Below are positions 20,622 to 30,440 of a DNA stretch of 30,734 nucleotides, piece after piece. Position 1 is the stretch's first letter. Every line of letters starts with the position of its first letter. Below the pieces are notes generated by a model. That model was not told the origin of the DNA. It searched no databases and saw only the letters and a list, made by a program, of their open reading frames with translations. The position numbers and the translations under genes are program-made. Location of the stretch: assembly GCA_027604005.1 (NCBI GenBank), contig JADGJT010000288.1, positions 1 through 30,734 of the forward strand, given 5' to 3'. The stretch comes from Dinochytrium kinnereticum (lineage: Eukaryota; Chytridiomycota; Chytridiomycetes; Chytridiales; Chytridiaceae).

Positions 20622-23600
20622 TCAAACCTCCCGATCAGTAGAAACCTGCATGTCCGTCATAAGCGGCTTCTTAACCTCTAAGACCGCCAACCTCCCCAGG
20701 TACCTCCCAACAAAAAACGCCCCAACGCTCCCAAGAACAGCAACAAGCCCCAACACAACCACTACCACTAATAAGGGAACGCTAGCCTCCCTGGAAACTT
20801 CATTCGACTCTGCAGTTTTCCCACCATCACCCCCCTCACCGTTCGGAGAAGGATTGGTAGTTGATGTAGAGGAAGGTTGTCCAGAGTTTTGCTGGATAAT
20901 TGTGCGTGTTCTACCAATGTTTGAGAGGGTCACAGGGAGGGTCTCTGGAAGTAGAGTAAAGGTTATTTCGGAAGCTTCTTGAAGCTCTGCGGAGATATCT
21001 GGGACCATGGAGGGGAAGCGGGGATCTCGAGGTGGGTCCGTTATGCTTGCTGGTGGGGAAGTGGTGGTTGCTGTCGATGTGGCTGTAACTTCTATAGCGG
21101 TAGAGGTGGTGGTGATCGTAGTCTGACTCTCCGTCACCTGCGTTGTCGTTCGCTGCGGTGGTACGTATGTCGCCGAGGCTATATGTTTTATGAAGCATTA
21201 TCAAAAAAGTTTCATTACCAATTTGAGGTCAACTCACCGTCAGGACAGACTGGAAGTGAATCCACATTTGGTTGACAAGCTGGCGGTTGAGCTTCCCAAA
21301 ACACCTGCTTGTTCACAAATGGAATGCAGAGCTCCGAGTTTTGATTCACAACACATTCCTCAAGTTGGGTTAAGGCAGAGAGGTCTGGGATTGGTCCACC
21401 GAAACGATTGAATACATGCCTGGTATTCGATATTAAGAATAAAGTGGAAGGATATAGGACTTACAGTTCTCGGAGGTTGGTTAATTTAGAGATGGATGGT
21501 GGGAACATAGTTTTCACCAGACGGTTTTCACGTAGATCCCTAGGACGATGTCAGGCATCTTATTTCAACCACGCAAATAGATACTCACAGAACCTTCAAA
21601 GTTGGCGCCAACCCAGCGTAAAAATCACCCGCATTGTAGAAATAGTTTTCTCCTAGGTTAACCTGCTCCAACCTGGAAAACACAGAAAGGTCCGGAATTG
21701 TGCCGCTCAGATAATTTGGCGTAATGTACATGGCAAAGAGTTTGCTATGTGGATAAAATGAGCAAACGGAGGTTTGACATGAGCATCCGAGCACACAAAA
21801 ACTTACAGAACGGTGATCCGACCGTCAGCATCACATTCGATACGTCTCCAGTTCTCTGCCCCCCAAAACCATCCAGGATCGTGCTGCCACCCACAGCACG
21901 TAGGACGTCCAGCCCAGGGCTCCAAACCCGCGGCTGATGATTTTCGTTTGTTGTTTTGGGTATATATAATATATGTAATAAAAGATAATAATAAACATCG
22001 GTGAGTGAGTGCCAGTGAAAAAGCATATTGCAGGAAATATTGATATCACTATTTAGCAAATGAGAGTCACAAGAAAACTACTTACGATAAAACATTCCCG
22101 AAAGCTTGTTGCAGTCACTCTCGTCTATAAATCCCAGGTTAGGAAAATGCCAGAAAACCACAAGCAAAAAAGAGAAAAAACCAAGAAAATCAAAAAATAA
22201 GTGCCCCCACATTCTCTGCAAATAGGCATATTAACTAAATGCTCCCTACAAGCCCTTGGCTGAGTGCTAATATATGCGGCCCTATCCGAGGCAGGGATAC
22301 ACGTCGGGTTAAAGATCGCGCAAGTCGACAAGGATGTCAAGTTAACCAGATTCGGAATCGTCCCGGTGAAGGTTGGGTGCACGAGGCTGCAGAGGCCAAA
22401 ACAATGAAATAAGCAAGCCAGCAAGTAAAGAGTAAGTCGAGGGATTAAAAAGTTATCGCTATGACGACGTACAGGGTTTCTAGGTTAATTAGCTGAGAAA
22501 TGGATTCCGGGAAAGGGAGTCGACGACCTCTCAAATCGCGAATAGACCTTTTGTTTTTTTGTACAGTTAAGGGCAAGGTTATCAGCCTCTGAGCCACCAC
22601 CTGAAATGCAAAAAAAAAAAAAAAAAAAAAGGAAGCAAAAAAGCACCGAAAATTACTCACAAATACTTGATCGTCCCAGAAACAGCCTCTAAATCCTTTA
22701 TGTCACTAAAGCTATTATCCGAGAGCTCTAAATGGCGCAACCGTGTTAGGGACGACAAGTTTTGGACGGTTCCGCTCAAACCCATCCTCCAAAACGATCT
22801 ATTAGCCGCCGCCACAACAAATTAATGAAAGGATTCATTTTAAAAAAGGAACGAAAGAACACTGAGAAAGGAAAAAAAGTGTAAAGGCACAATAAAATCT
22901 TTACTCACATATGCGTGACATACGCCTCCCCATCACACCTCACAAATTGCAGACTCTCTCCTCTGAAAACTCCGTCGGGTCTTCTGCTGTTCCACCCACA
23001 GCAATTGGCGTTAGGGAACCATGGCGGGTTATTGTCGGCTATTTCAATAATTAGCAACGCTTATGAAATAGAAAAGGACGGGGTAAGGAGGAAAGTATGC
23101 AACTTACGAAAAAAGAGTTGAGCAACCCTCGAACAGTCCTCGGGAACGATAGGTTTAAGAAGGTAAACATCAGTGGCTACAAATTACAAGAATCAGAAAT
23201 CAAATCATTCGGCAAGGTTTTCATAAGTGAACACCCTTTCCACAAACACCAACAGTATCGAAACTCACCCCCAACACAAGTTGGCAACGCATTTAAACTG
23301 GCCCCTTGACATGCCGGAGGCTGAGCGGCCCTAAAATCTGCAGCATTCACAAACGGGATACAGGTCACTGAATTCATTAAAGTACATCGATGGAGTGACG
23401 TTAAGTTTCTCATGTCTGGAAGTGGGCCCGGGTAAGGAGTGTCCAGCCATCTGCAGATTATAATGAGCCAGGAATGTGAACTAAGGTTTAGAAAAGGGCC
23501 TGCTTACAGAATTTCCAGGTTGATCATTTTAGAGATAGATTGTGGAGCCGCACTTTGCATGCGTGGGTTTCCAAGTGCTCTGAAACCCCATTAAAGGTCA

Positions 23601-26097
23601 GAAACATTAGATTTTCCAAAGTCAGAAGTAAACGACTCACAAAAACTTCAGGGAAGTCGTCAAATTGCCCCCAAAAACGTCAACCGTAGACGAGAACCTA
23701 TTACTCCCAATATCAAATTTCTCAAGCTTCTCGAGTTGTGTGATGTTGGGGATAGCGCCACTTAGGCTCATGGATGAAAAGGATCTGTTTTTTGGGAATC
23801 AAAAAGTTAAAAAGATGAGTGATGCACTTACAATTCGGTAATGCGAAGGTCTTTATCGCACTTGATATATTGGAGGTTTTTTCCGAACAGCCAAAAGCCT
23901 GGAGACCCTTCGAAACCGCAGCAGGAGCCTCGGGATCTCCAAGGGGCGGTCGCAGCGCCTGCGAAGTAGGAAAGCCGTTAGAGGCGAGGACTGTGAGTCG
24001 CTAGGCGGCAGCAGTCACACACTTACCTCCGAAAAAGGCAGTCTCCACAAACTCGCAATCTGGGGAATTTTGAGGAATAACCCCTGGGGTCTCCTTATAA
24101 ATCATCGCGCCTTAAAAAAGAAAACCATTAGACGAAATTTTAAGTTTCTCAATACTATAATAATAGAAGGAAATATAGCCTTACTGGGACAAACCGGCAC
24201 ATTCTGTAGACCCCCCACACATGCAAAAGGCTGATCATTCAAAAAATTCTCCTTGTCTACGAATGGTATACAAAACGAAGGGGATCCGAAAGAACATTGA
24301 GTGATTAATTGTGAGTTTTTGAAGTTTGGTGCGGGATTTTGCGTTCCTGAAATTCGCCTGGTCATGATTTAAATCAAATGGGTTACAGGTATTCCTTTTG
24401 AATGGGAGGTGGGTCTTACATTTGTTGTAGGTTTGGAAGGTTGGCGAGACTAGTCGGGAAGGGTGACCTTTCCAAACTATTCTGAGCCAGGTTGCTAGAA
24501 TAAAAAGCGAAAAAAGATGTCAGCGATGTATTCGGTTTAGTAACTCTTCAGTTCCATATACATTCCCTGCCGATAGCCAAAAAAAAAAAACAAACCCAAA
24601 TCTCGACCACTCACACAATAGTCAGCCCTGTCATACTTGCTTTAAACGTATCCTGTACACTAGTATACCCACATCCCTGGAGATCGAGCTCTCGAAGAAA
24701 TGGGAATACGCTCACATCCGGTACAGCCCTGGTAGGGCTCGCGTTCGACACCGGCAGACCACGAAAGTATCTATATTCAAAAAAAAGGAAGAAACAACGT
24801 TAGGGCGAAGTCACTTTAAAAGGAAGGTTTTCGAAATAAACTTAACAGTTTCGTAACGGCTCCATTGGGCAGACAATCTATTAATTGATTCGCAGCGCCT
24901 TTCCAACCACAACAAGTTGACGCTTTCCACGGGATTGTTGTAGGTGCTATGTTTCTGGTTAAACAAAGGCTACCGAGGAACAAAAAAATAATGTCAGTTG
25001 CTTACTGAAAAACAGAGCCGCGACTTTTGCACAATCATCCGAAGGAGTTTGCTTGTAATAGCTCGTCGCTATAAAATCATATCCAAAAAATCATTATCAA
25101 AGAAAAAAAATTTAGAGGTTTATATAAATATCCATATCTGCTATTTAAAGTAGAAGAAAGGCATTGAACAATACCAATAGAACCAATAAAACAGACTATC
25201 ACAAACCTCCAGGACAAACAGGAAACCGGCTCATCTGTCCTCGGCAAACAGCAGGCTGAGCATTAACAAACTCATCACGGTCCAAAAAGTTGATACATAT
25301 TTGTGTGTATTTTCCTAACCCGCACGACGAGAGTTTCGCCAACTTAGACAGGTCTGGGACAGGGCCAGACATATCAGGCATTGTCCTGTTTTAAAGGTAC
25401 AGAGTATAATTAGACGAAGGTGAATGTTTCCAGTTCGAAGCGGACGAAAACACGTTGAAAAAACGTGGTGAGTCGCTTACAGGCTAACAAGGTTGACAAG
25501 ATTACCGATTGTGCTGGGAAACAAATAATTACGGGCGTTAACGCCAGCCATTCGGCTATCAAGTTTGAAGCAAAAGAGGAGAGAAAAGCGTTAGTGGCTA
25601 AAATCAATGCAGCAAAGAAAGCCGAACAAGAAAAGAGACGATGATCTCACAAAGTGTTGAGATTATCTGTAATAGGACCGGTAAATATGTCCGATGAAAT
25701 ACGAGTATAGCTACAAAAGTCACATCGAAACTCCTTCAACATCTCCAGTCGTCTAAGATCTGGCAGGGCTTCATCAATGACCCCAATCCTCCCCGTGAAA
25801 GTTTGGGAGAGCTCGCTGTCATCAAGGAAACAGAGGTCAAATATTAATAATCAAGGCATGATAACATTGAAAATCTCAAGGAAAGACTCACGCAACAGTG
25901 ATCCTGCCCGCAGCATTGCATCGAATCAACACCCTATTAGAATTGTATTCACAACATGCAGAGCTCCTCAGATCTGTGCCCCAGGGCGGGATAGTCTCCG
26001 GGAAGAACAGGTCCTTCAGAACAGCGCAGTCCGATGGGACGATGGGAGTTTGCAGAGGCGGCAAGGGGACGCCAGGGGCCGTTGTCGAGAGGGCCAT
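20622..26097 (-). CDS. Five-module LRR membrane protein, minus-strand member of a mirror pair
   Basis: The 25 exons (first 25892-26097, last 20622-21178; others under the module entries) join into 1174 residues. Five modules end at residues 208, 397, 600, 796 and 989, almost the same positions as in the plus-strand paralog. Each has the N-cap cysteines (DC, CCGW), plant-type LRRs such as FTGTIPNLVNLTSL, and the C-cap CIPF...QP..C. A Thr-rich stalk (TTTSTAIEVTATSTATTT) leads to a transmembrane helix (about 1123-1146) and a tail of about 30 residues ending DMQVSTDREV. The N-terminus MALSTTAPGVPLPPLQTP is a poor signal peptide. An upstream exon coding for one is possible: ATG at 26343 with an in-phase donor and a TAG acceptor just upstream of 26118. 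That is not proven. The role is inferred to be surface recognition. Confidence 0.85.
21238..22124 (-). repeat. LRR module 5 of the minus-strand five-module gene
   Basis: The exons are 22086-22124, 21807-21933, 21589-21744, 21465-21539 and 21238-21419. N-cap: SDCNKLSGMFYR and TCCGWQHDPGWFWG. C-cap: LCIPFVNKQVFWEAQPPAC. Exon lengths are identical to those of module 5 of the plus-strand paralog. Confidence 0.87.
22211..23176 (-). repeat. LRR module 4 of the minus-strand five-module gene
   Basis: The exons are 23108-23176, 22909-23038, 22661-22798, 22473-22547 and 22211-22386. N-cap: EDCSRVAQLFF and NANCCGW. C-cap: TCIPASDRAAYISTQPRAC. Confidence 0.85.
23269..24110 (-). repeat. LRR module 3 of the minus-strand five-module gene
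   Basis: The exons are 24027-24110, 23832-23958, 23641-23784, 23508-23579 and 23269-23450. N-cap: SPDCEFVETAFFG and APWRSRGSCCGF. C-cap: TCIPFVNAADFRAAQPPAC. Confidence 0.85.
24185..25068 (-). repeat. LRR module 2 of the minus-strand five-module gene
   Basis: The exons are 25006-25068, 24847-24946, 24615-24770, 24420-24494 and 24185-24357. N-cap: DDCAKVAALFF and STCCGWKG. LRR: RAVPDVSVFPFLRELDLQGC. C-cap: FCIPFVDKENFLNDQPFAC. One donor is the weak GTTAAG. Confidence 0.82.
25207..26097 (-). repeat. LRR module 1 of the minus-strand five-module gene
   Basis: The exons in gene order are 25892-26097, 25651-25815, 25481-25555 and 25207-25385. N-cap: SDCAVLKDLFFPETIPPWG and SACCEY. C-cap: ICINFLDRDEFVNAQPAVC. 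Exons 1, 3 and 4 have the same lengths as in the plus-strand paralog. Confidence 0.85.
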
Positions 26098-26589
26098 TTG
26101 ACGGTGTGAGCCAGGATGGGCTACCAGGCGTGTGCGACGAAGACATGGCGTCTCTGCCGTTGTCACACACGTCCCCGAGACGCCGAGCTCCAATGGAAAC
26201 AGATGCGCACCGTTCGGCAAGTACCACCGGATCTACAACTCTAAAGCACAGTTTTCTTTTTGCCTGAATCGGATTGGAATCGGACATGTAAATAAGCGCA
26301 GAAGTCGGCCGAGCAAGCGTTTCCACCACACCTTGAACGCAACAAAAGAGGGTCCAATTCATAACAGAAGTATTATCATGATACCACGGCGTTCGCATTT
26401 TGCCGAGATGAGGGCCGTGTGGACAGGCAGATACTTTTCATTTCTCTAGGACTTGCAGCGACTAGAGAGAGGACGTGAGAGGAAGGAATTTCACCTTGCC
26501 CGTCGTCGGTCAACTTTCAACAACCCCTCACAAGCGTCTGTTATCGATGGACAATTTTTTCTGCACTTGACAACAAGTCACCGCAGAAG
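26098..26589. other. Divergent promoter region
   Basis: This spacer separates the minus-strand LRR gene from a plus-strand membrane protein gene. It may hold a short 5' exon of the LRR gene (ATG at 26343 on the minus strand). No other gene is seen. Confidence 0.45.
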
Positions 26590-27691
26590 ATGCTTGAACG
26601 TATCCTCGCGTTAACCTGCACAACAATCTACGCCTTCATCCTCTTCACCACATCGGCATTCCTCATCCTCCTCCCGTCCATACGCCTCCTCCTCAGCTCC
26701 CCATCCCCCTCTGGTCTTCTTCACACCATCTTCCGCCCCATCCCTCAGCCCGTCCTCCTCCTCCTTCACTACGCAAGGTCGATTTCGTTTCTCAACCCCA
26801 CACCACCGGAAGCATCAACCCCACTAAAGCCCGTGTCGAGTGATGGAAAAGGCGCTAAGAAGAAGAAATCAAAAAAGGATTCGAACCCTGCTGATGCGAT
26901 GATGAAGAAGAAGGTCATGCTGCAGGAGGCTAAGGGGTTGGGATTGGCGGCAAGAGAGGCTACGAGATTTGATTTGCCACCGAGGGTGAGGCCATCTGAG
27001 CAGTTTAGGGATTTGTGCTTGCTGGCGTTGTCGGTTTTTGTGGTTACTTATGTTCTCATGTGGATGGCAAGGCTGTTGTTGCTGACGGGGTCGGGGTGGG
27101 ACGTTGTGACGGTAATGTTGAATTTGGGGCATGCGGTGAGGATATTGTTTCTTGTGTTTTTTGTTAAGTTTTTTTTGATCTTGTTTATAATAGTTGTGTG
27201 ATGGATTTGCACGTACTTAGGTTTTAAATCTTTATTAAACATAATAGGGGATTCTCTATCTTGCCGTCAAATTAACATGCACCTTCCACCCTCCTAAGGC
27301 CGCCGACTTCAACCTCTTTCCAACCTCGGAGTCAATAACAACTTCAGAAGCCGTCACCAGCAACCTCCCCTCAGCTCTGCCTCCCTCAACTTCCCACGCC
27401 TTTCTCCAAACAACCCGCGGTATCGCTATCTACACCGTTCTGATCTATCCGCAACTCTGTTCAGACCTGATGCCCCTCAATTGGCTTTCAACTGCACAAT
27501 TTGTTGGAGGATTGATAGGTGGAGCGCTCGGGAGTTGCGCTATTTATGCGATGGTTGCTGTGCAGGTTTATGAGTACGGGTGTTATAGGGAGTTGAGAAA
27601 GATTTGGCAGGCTCGGGAAGTGCAGCAGATGGAAGTTGATGTTGGTGATGTGAAGGAGCAGGTGAAGTTGGCGATGCGTAAACATAAATAA
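26590..27691 (+). CDS. Multi-spanning membrane protein of unknown function
   Basis: I do not recognise the family. The exons are 26590-27135 and 27299-27691, joined in phase 0 over a GTGAGG...AAG intron, giving 312 residues. Hydrophobic segments lie at about 8-32, 55-70 (weaker), 139-165 and 247-270, with another around 223-235. A lysine-rich stretch (GKGAKKKKSKKDSN) lies between the first and second strong segments, and the C-terminus is charged (VKLAMRKHK). Topology suggests an internal-membrane or plasma-membrane protein. If the intron is kept, the frame runs to a stop at 27199-27201 and adds about 20 very hydrophobic residues instead of the second exon. The ATG is the first in the frame. 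Confidence 0.7.
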
Positions 27692-28870
27692 ATAACTTTG
27701 TTGGACTTGAGTATTTGATAATGTTTTCAATGTTAGTTCAATTTCTCTGTACGGAATTGCACCAGTTCTGGTATCCGCAAATGTTCGCAAAACCGGCTGG
27801 ACAGGGAGAAGCTGGCGCACTGCTCACAATGTACAAAGAGAAAAAGAAGGTACATTGTGAAGTTCTCTCTTTGGTCCTCCATGACTCAGCCTTGACCGTC
27901 ATAGAAGAGAACCAACCACATTTGCAACGCCGTCATATATCTCGAACGTACTTCGCGATCCAAGGGCAGAACCCGCTCCTCTTTTGCTGAGGCAAGGTTT
28001 TTTGTGTGCTGTACTGCCAAGCGGGTCTCTCACAGTTTCATCATATAGTAAAAGGGAAAACGAATAACAAAACTGAACCCAGTCGGGAATCACACATACC
28101 TGTCGGATTTCATGGCTCTCCCCGCTCAGTCTAGCTGGAGGGGGTCGGCCAAGAGCCACAAGAACATCCCCAACGGGTAGAAGTTGGAAGGGGACGTGTA
28201 ATAAATAAAAAGGTGTAAAGAACCGACAAAGATGGAAGAAGAAAGAGGGAAACTGAAGGGGTAAAAGTGGAAGCTGAAACAATACAGAACTCCATATACA
28301 CTGACACTCTACCGTGAAACTACAGCACGGTCCTGGGGCCCCGAGGATTCCAAGCCTTTGGGGGCAGCCGGGTGGGAAGCCTTTCTATCCGCCGCTTATG
28401 AACTCGTTTCAAACCGTTGTGGTAGTAAAAGATGTTTAGTTGTTAGTCTTTTCTCTATGAGGGGTTTTTGGTTACATGGGGTGGATTTGTAGTATCTTCA
28501 TCTTTAATGTATTCCCCCTTTACTTCCCTGTGTCTTTTACGCGTCACTTGTTAGAACTCTGTTCTTACGCGACCTTCTTTACGTCTTCTAACACGTGCTC
28601 TTGTTTTTAATCCTTTTATTCCTTTTTCACGTGTGGGGAATTGATTTTCAACATTGTGGGAAGAAGGGAATTCGGGTGAAAACGGGGGAGATTGTTAGTT
28701 GTTGTTTCAAGAGAAGTGGTGTAGTGGTCGAGACCTGTCAAGTGGTTTGGAATAGAAATCAAGGTCTACGCATTCTATCCGCTATCACTAAGACCATTTC
28801 TATTCCCACAGTGGTGGTTGCGTCCTTGTTATCGTACCTGATTAAGTCTTCATACTTATTCCGCTTCGCT
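27692..28870. other. Intergenic / 5' flank of the Gag-like frame
   Basis: No convincing gene is seen. It contains a perfect hairpin at 27824-27860, a smaller stem pairing 28113-28119 with 28152-28158, and two CACGTG sites near 28591 and 28628. The frame of the Gag gene stays open upstream of its ATG back to 28595, but with hydrophobic, non-Gag sequence. I found no long terminal repeat matching the other side of the Gag frame. Confidence 0.45.
27824..27860. repeat. Perfect 11-bp inverted repeat
   Basis: TCACAATGTAC (27824-27834) and GTACATTGTGA (27850-27860) flank a 15-nt purine-only loop. It lies about 130 bp after the stop codon of the membrane protein gene and could form a hairpin in its 3' transcript or be a protein-binding site. 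Confidence 0.8.
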
Positions 28871-30286
28871 ATGAGTCTCCCGTCCTTGTCAGTTGTCTTA
28901 GGGGAGGTGACAATTCCCTCCTTCGATGGCTACAATGAGAGGAAGTTCCGTGTCGACGTTGCTCGTATGGTTTCAAGGATCAGATTGTCGGGGACCTCAC
29001 CATCCGATGAGGCCTTGGTCGAGTTCATTATCGAGAACTGTTTCTTGGGTTCAGACCATGTGAAGAGTCTGATCAAGGACTGGTGTACCTCGTTGGAGGC
29101 TTTGAAGACCCCGATCACCCTCGCTGGTCTCTTGTCGTTCATTAAGGACACCTACCACGAGAACAATCCGACGGTAACTACGGAATCCCTCTTGGAGTTA
29201 GCCAGAAGCTACGTCGACCTTCCCGTCACTGATGCCAGTTGGGAGGGCATTGTGTCAGCGTTTACGACCCTCCGAGAGAAGATGATTCTGCGTCCTTTGG
29301 ACAGCGAGCTAGTGAAGTGGGTTTTCTCACCTATGACTGAGACTATGAGAACTGGCGTCATCGATTGGATACAGCGTACTCGCATTGAGGACGCTCAAAC
29401 GAAGGAGATGGCGCGCCTTTGGAAGTATACTGAAGAGGGTCTGGAGTCTATCAGACTTGCGGGACCTAGTGGATTGTCAGGCGTCTCCCTGCCGACCCAA
29501 GGTACTGCTGTTCCGACTGACACTGGACCCATCAGTCTTTCCGAGCTCGAGGTTGCCATCAGGAAACATGTTCGCACTACTGGACCGCTTCACCGCTTTT
29601 CTGAAGGCATCAGCTCTACGCCCGCTCCGGCTCTTAACGGCTTCGACCAGAACGCCATTGATTCTCTCGTTAGAGGCCACAAGGTTGCCCCTGCTGGCAC
29701 GGCCCCTCGAGGTTCAGTCCCTTTCTCTTTTGATACGTCTGCGGCATCTAGCGGCGGCGGAGTCCCTATAATTACCAATAGGTTCAAGGATGCCGCGGTC
29801 GATGAGCTGTCGCAGATGATGGAGGGACTGAAACTGTTTAGGCAAACCGTCGCAGAAAACACTAAGGTTATCAAGGAAGAATCAGCATCTCGAGTCAGCT
29901 CTAAGCAGCTCAAAACGTCTTTTGCTAAGCCTCGTCAGCCGCCCTCATCCGGAGATAGTTCTGGCGTTGTTTCGGCAAATTTTGAAGTGTCGTCTCTTGT
30001 GGGTTCTAGTCAGATCCCTAATGTTCGCTGTTTTTATTGCGGTCTTTCTGGCCATTACAAGGACCATTGCGAGATCGTTGAACAGGACATTTTGGACGGG
30101 GCTAAGGTTATGATAGGTCGGGACAGGAAGTTGCGATGGGTGGTTGAAGACAAGAAAACAGGCTCTAGGGTTTTGGGTGAGGAGGTGAAAGGACATAGGG
30201 ACGGGGCTAGACGTAACGTAGTCGAGGTGGAGTTAGGGTTACAAGGGCCTCCCCTCCCGGTTATGGTCATGGTTTTGTGTTACTGA
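28871..30286 (+). CDS. Retrotransposon Gag-like protein with one CCHC zinc knuckle
   Basis: Gag proteins package element RNA into particles. This frame of 471 residues starts at the first ATG (MSLPSLSVVLGEVTIPSFDG). It has an all-helical capsid-like region (about 10-200), a Ser/Pro linker, and a zinc knuckle C-x2-C-x4-H-x4-C (C387, C390, H395, C400). A segment with IVEQDILDGAKVMIGRDRKL follows, resembling the region after the knuckle in fungal Ty3/Gypsy Gag proteins. No protease, reverse transcriptase or integrase follows: only about 450 nt remain and they carry no such frame. It is therefore a solo Gag, either a decayed element or a host-retained copy. The open, undamaged frame is notable. 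Confidence 0.75.
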   Translation: MSLPSLSVVLGEVTIPSFDGYNERKFRVDVARMVSRIRLSGTSPSDEALVEFIIENCFLGSDHVKSLIKDWCTSLEALKTPITLAGLLSFIKDTYHENNPTVTTESLLELARSYVDLPVTDASWEGIVSAFTTLREKMILRPLDSELVKWVFSPMTETMRTGVIDWIQRTRIEDAQTKEMARLWKYTEEGLESIRLAGPSGLSGVSLPTQGTAVPTDTGPISLSELEVAIRKHVRTTGPLHRFSEGISSTPAPALNGFDQNAIDSLVRGHKVAPAGTAPRGSVPFSFDTSAASSGGGVPIITNRFKDAAVDELSQMMEGLKLFRQTVAENTKVIKEESASRVSSKQLKTSFAKPRQPPSSGDSSGVVSANFEVSSLVGSSQIPNVRCFYCGLSGHYKDHCEIVEQDILDGAKVMIGRDRKLRWVVEDKKTGSRVLGEEVKGHRDGARRNVVEVELGLQGPPLPVMVMVLCY

Positions 30287-30289
30287 CTT

Positions 30290-30295
30290 AATAAA
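30290..30295 (+). terminator. Possible polyadenylation signal
   Basis: AATAAA lies four bases after the stop codon of the Gag-like frame. A second AATAAA-like element follows near 30312. Confidence 0.35.
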
Positions 30296-30440
30296 AGTTG
30301 TTCGAAATAGTAAATAAATATGAGTTACATAGTACCGGTTACACCGGTTCTGCCTCCCTGAAGTGTTCGAGGAGAAATAAGATTTTACCATTTACATATG
30401 GTTAATTAATAACTTTGGTCCACGATTCCACGACCAATCC

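Noticed and set aside
11165..26097. Plant contamination as the source of the plant-type LRR genes
   Set aside because: They share a continuous window with fungal-style genes, have no receptor kinase and use cysteine caps and SAM tails unlike plant receptors; contamination would not place them between these neighbours.
27899..28282. Minus-strand frame of 127 codons
   Set aside because: No domain or protein-like pattern beyond a hydrophobic start; it lies in the spacer before the Gag frame and has no supporting features.
28711..28785. tRNA-like stretch with an A-box-like TGGTGTAGTGG
   Set aside because: No acceptable B-box or acceptor stem could be drawn.
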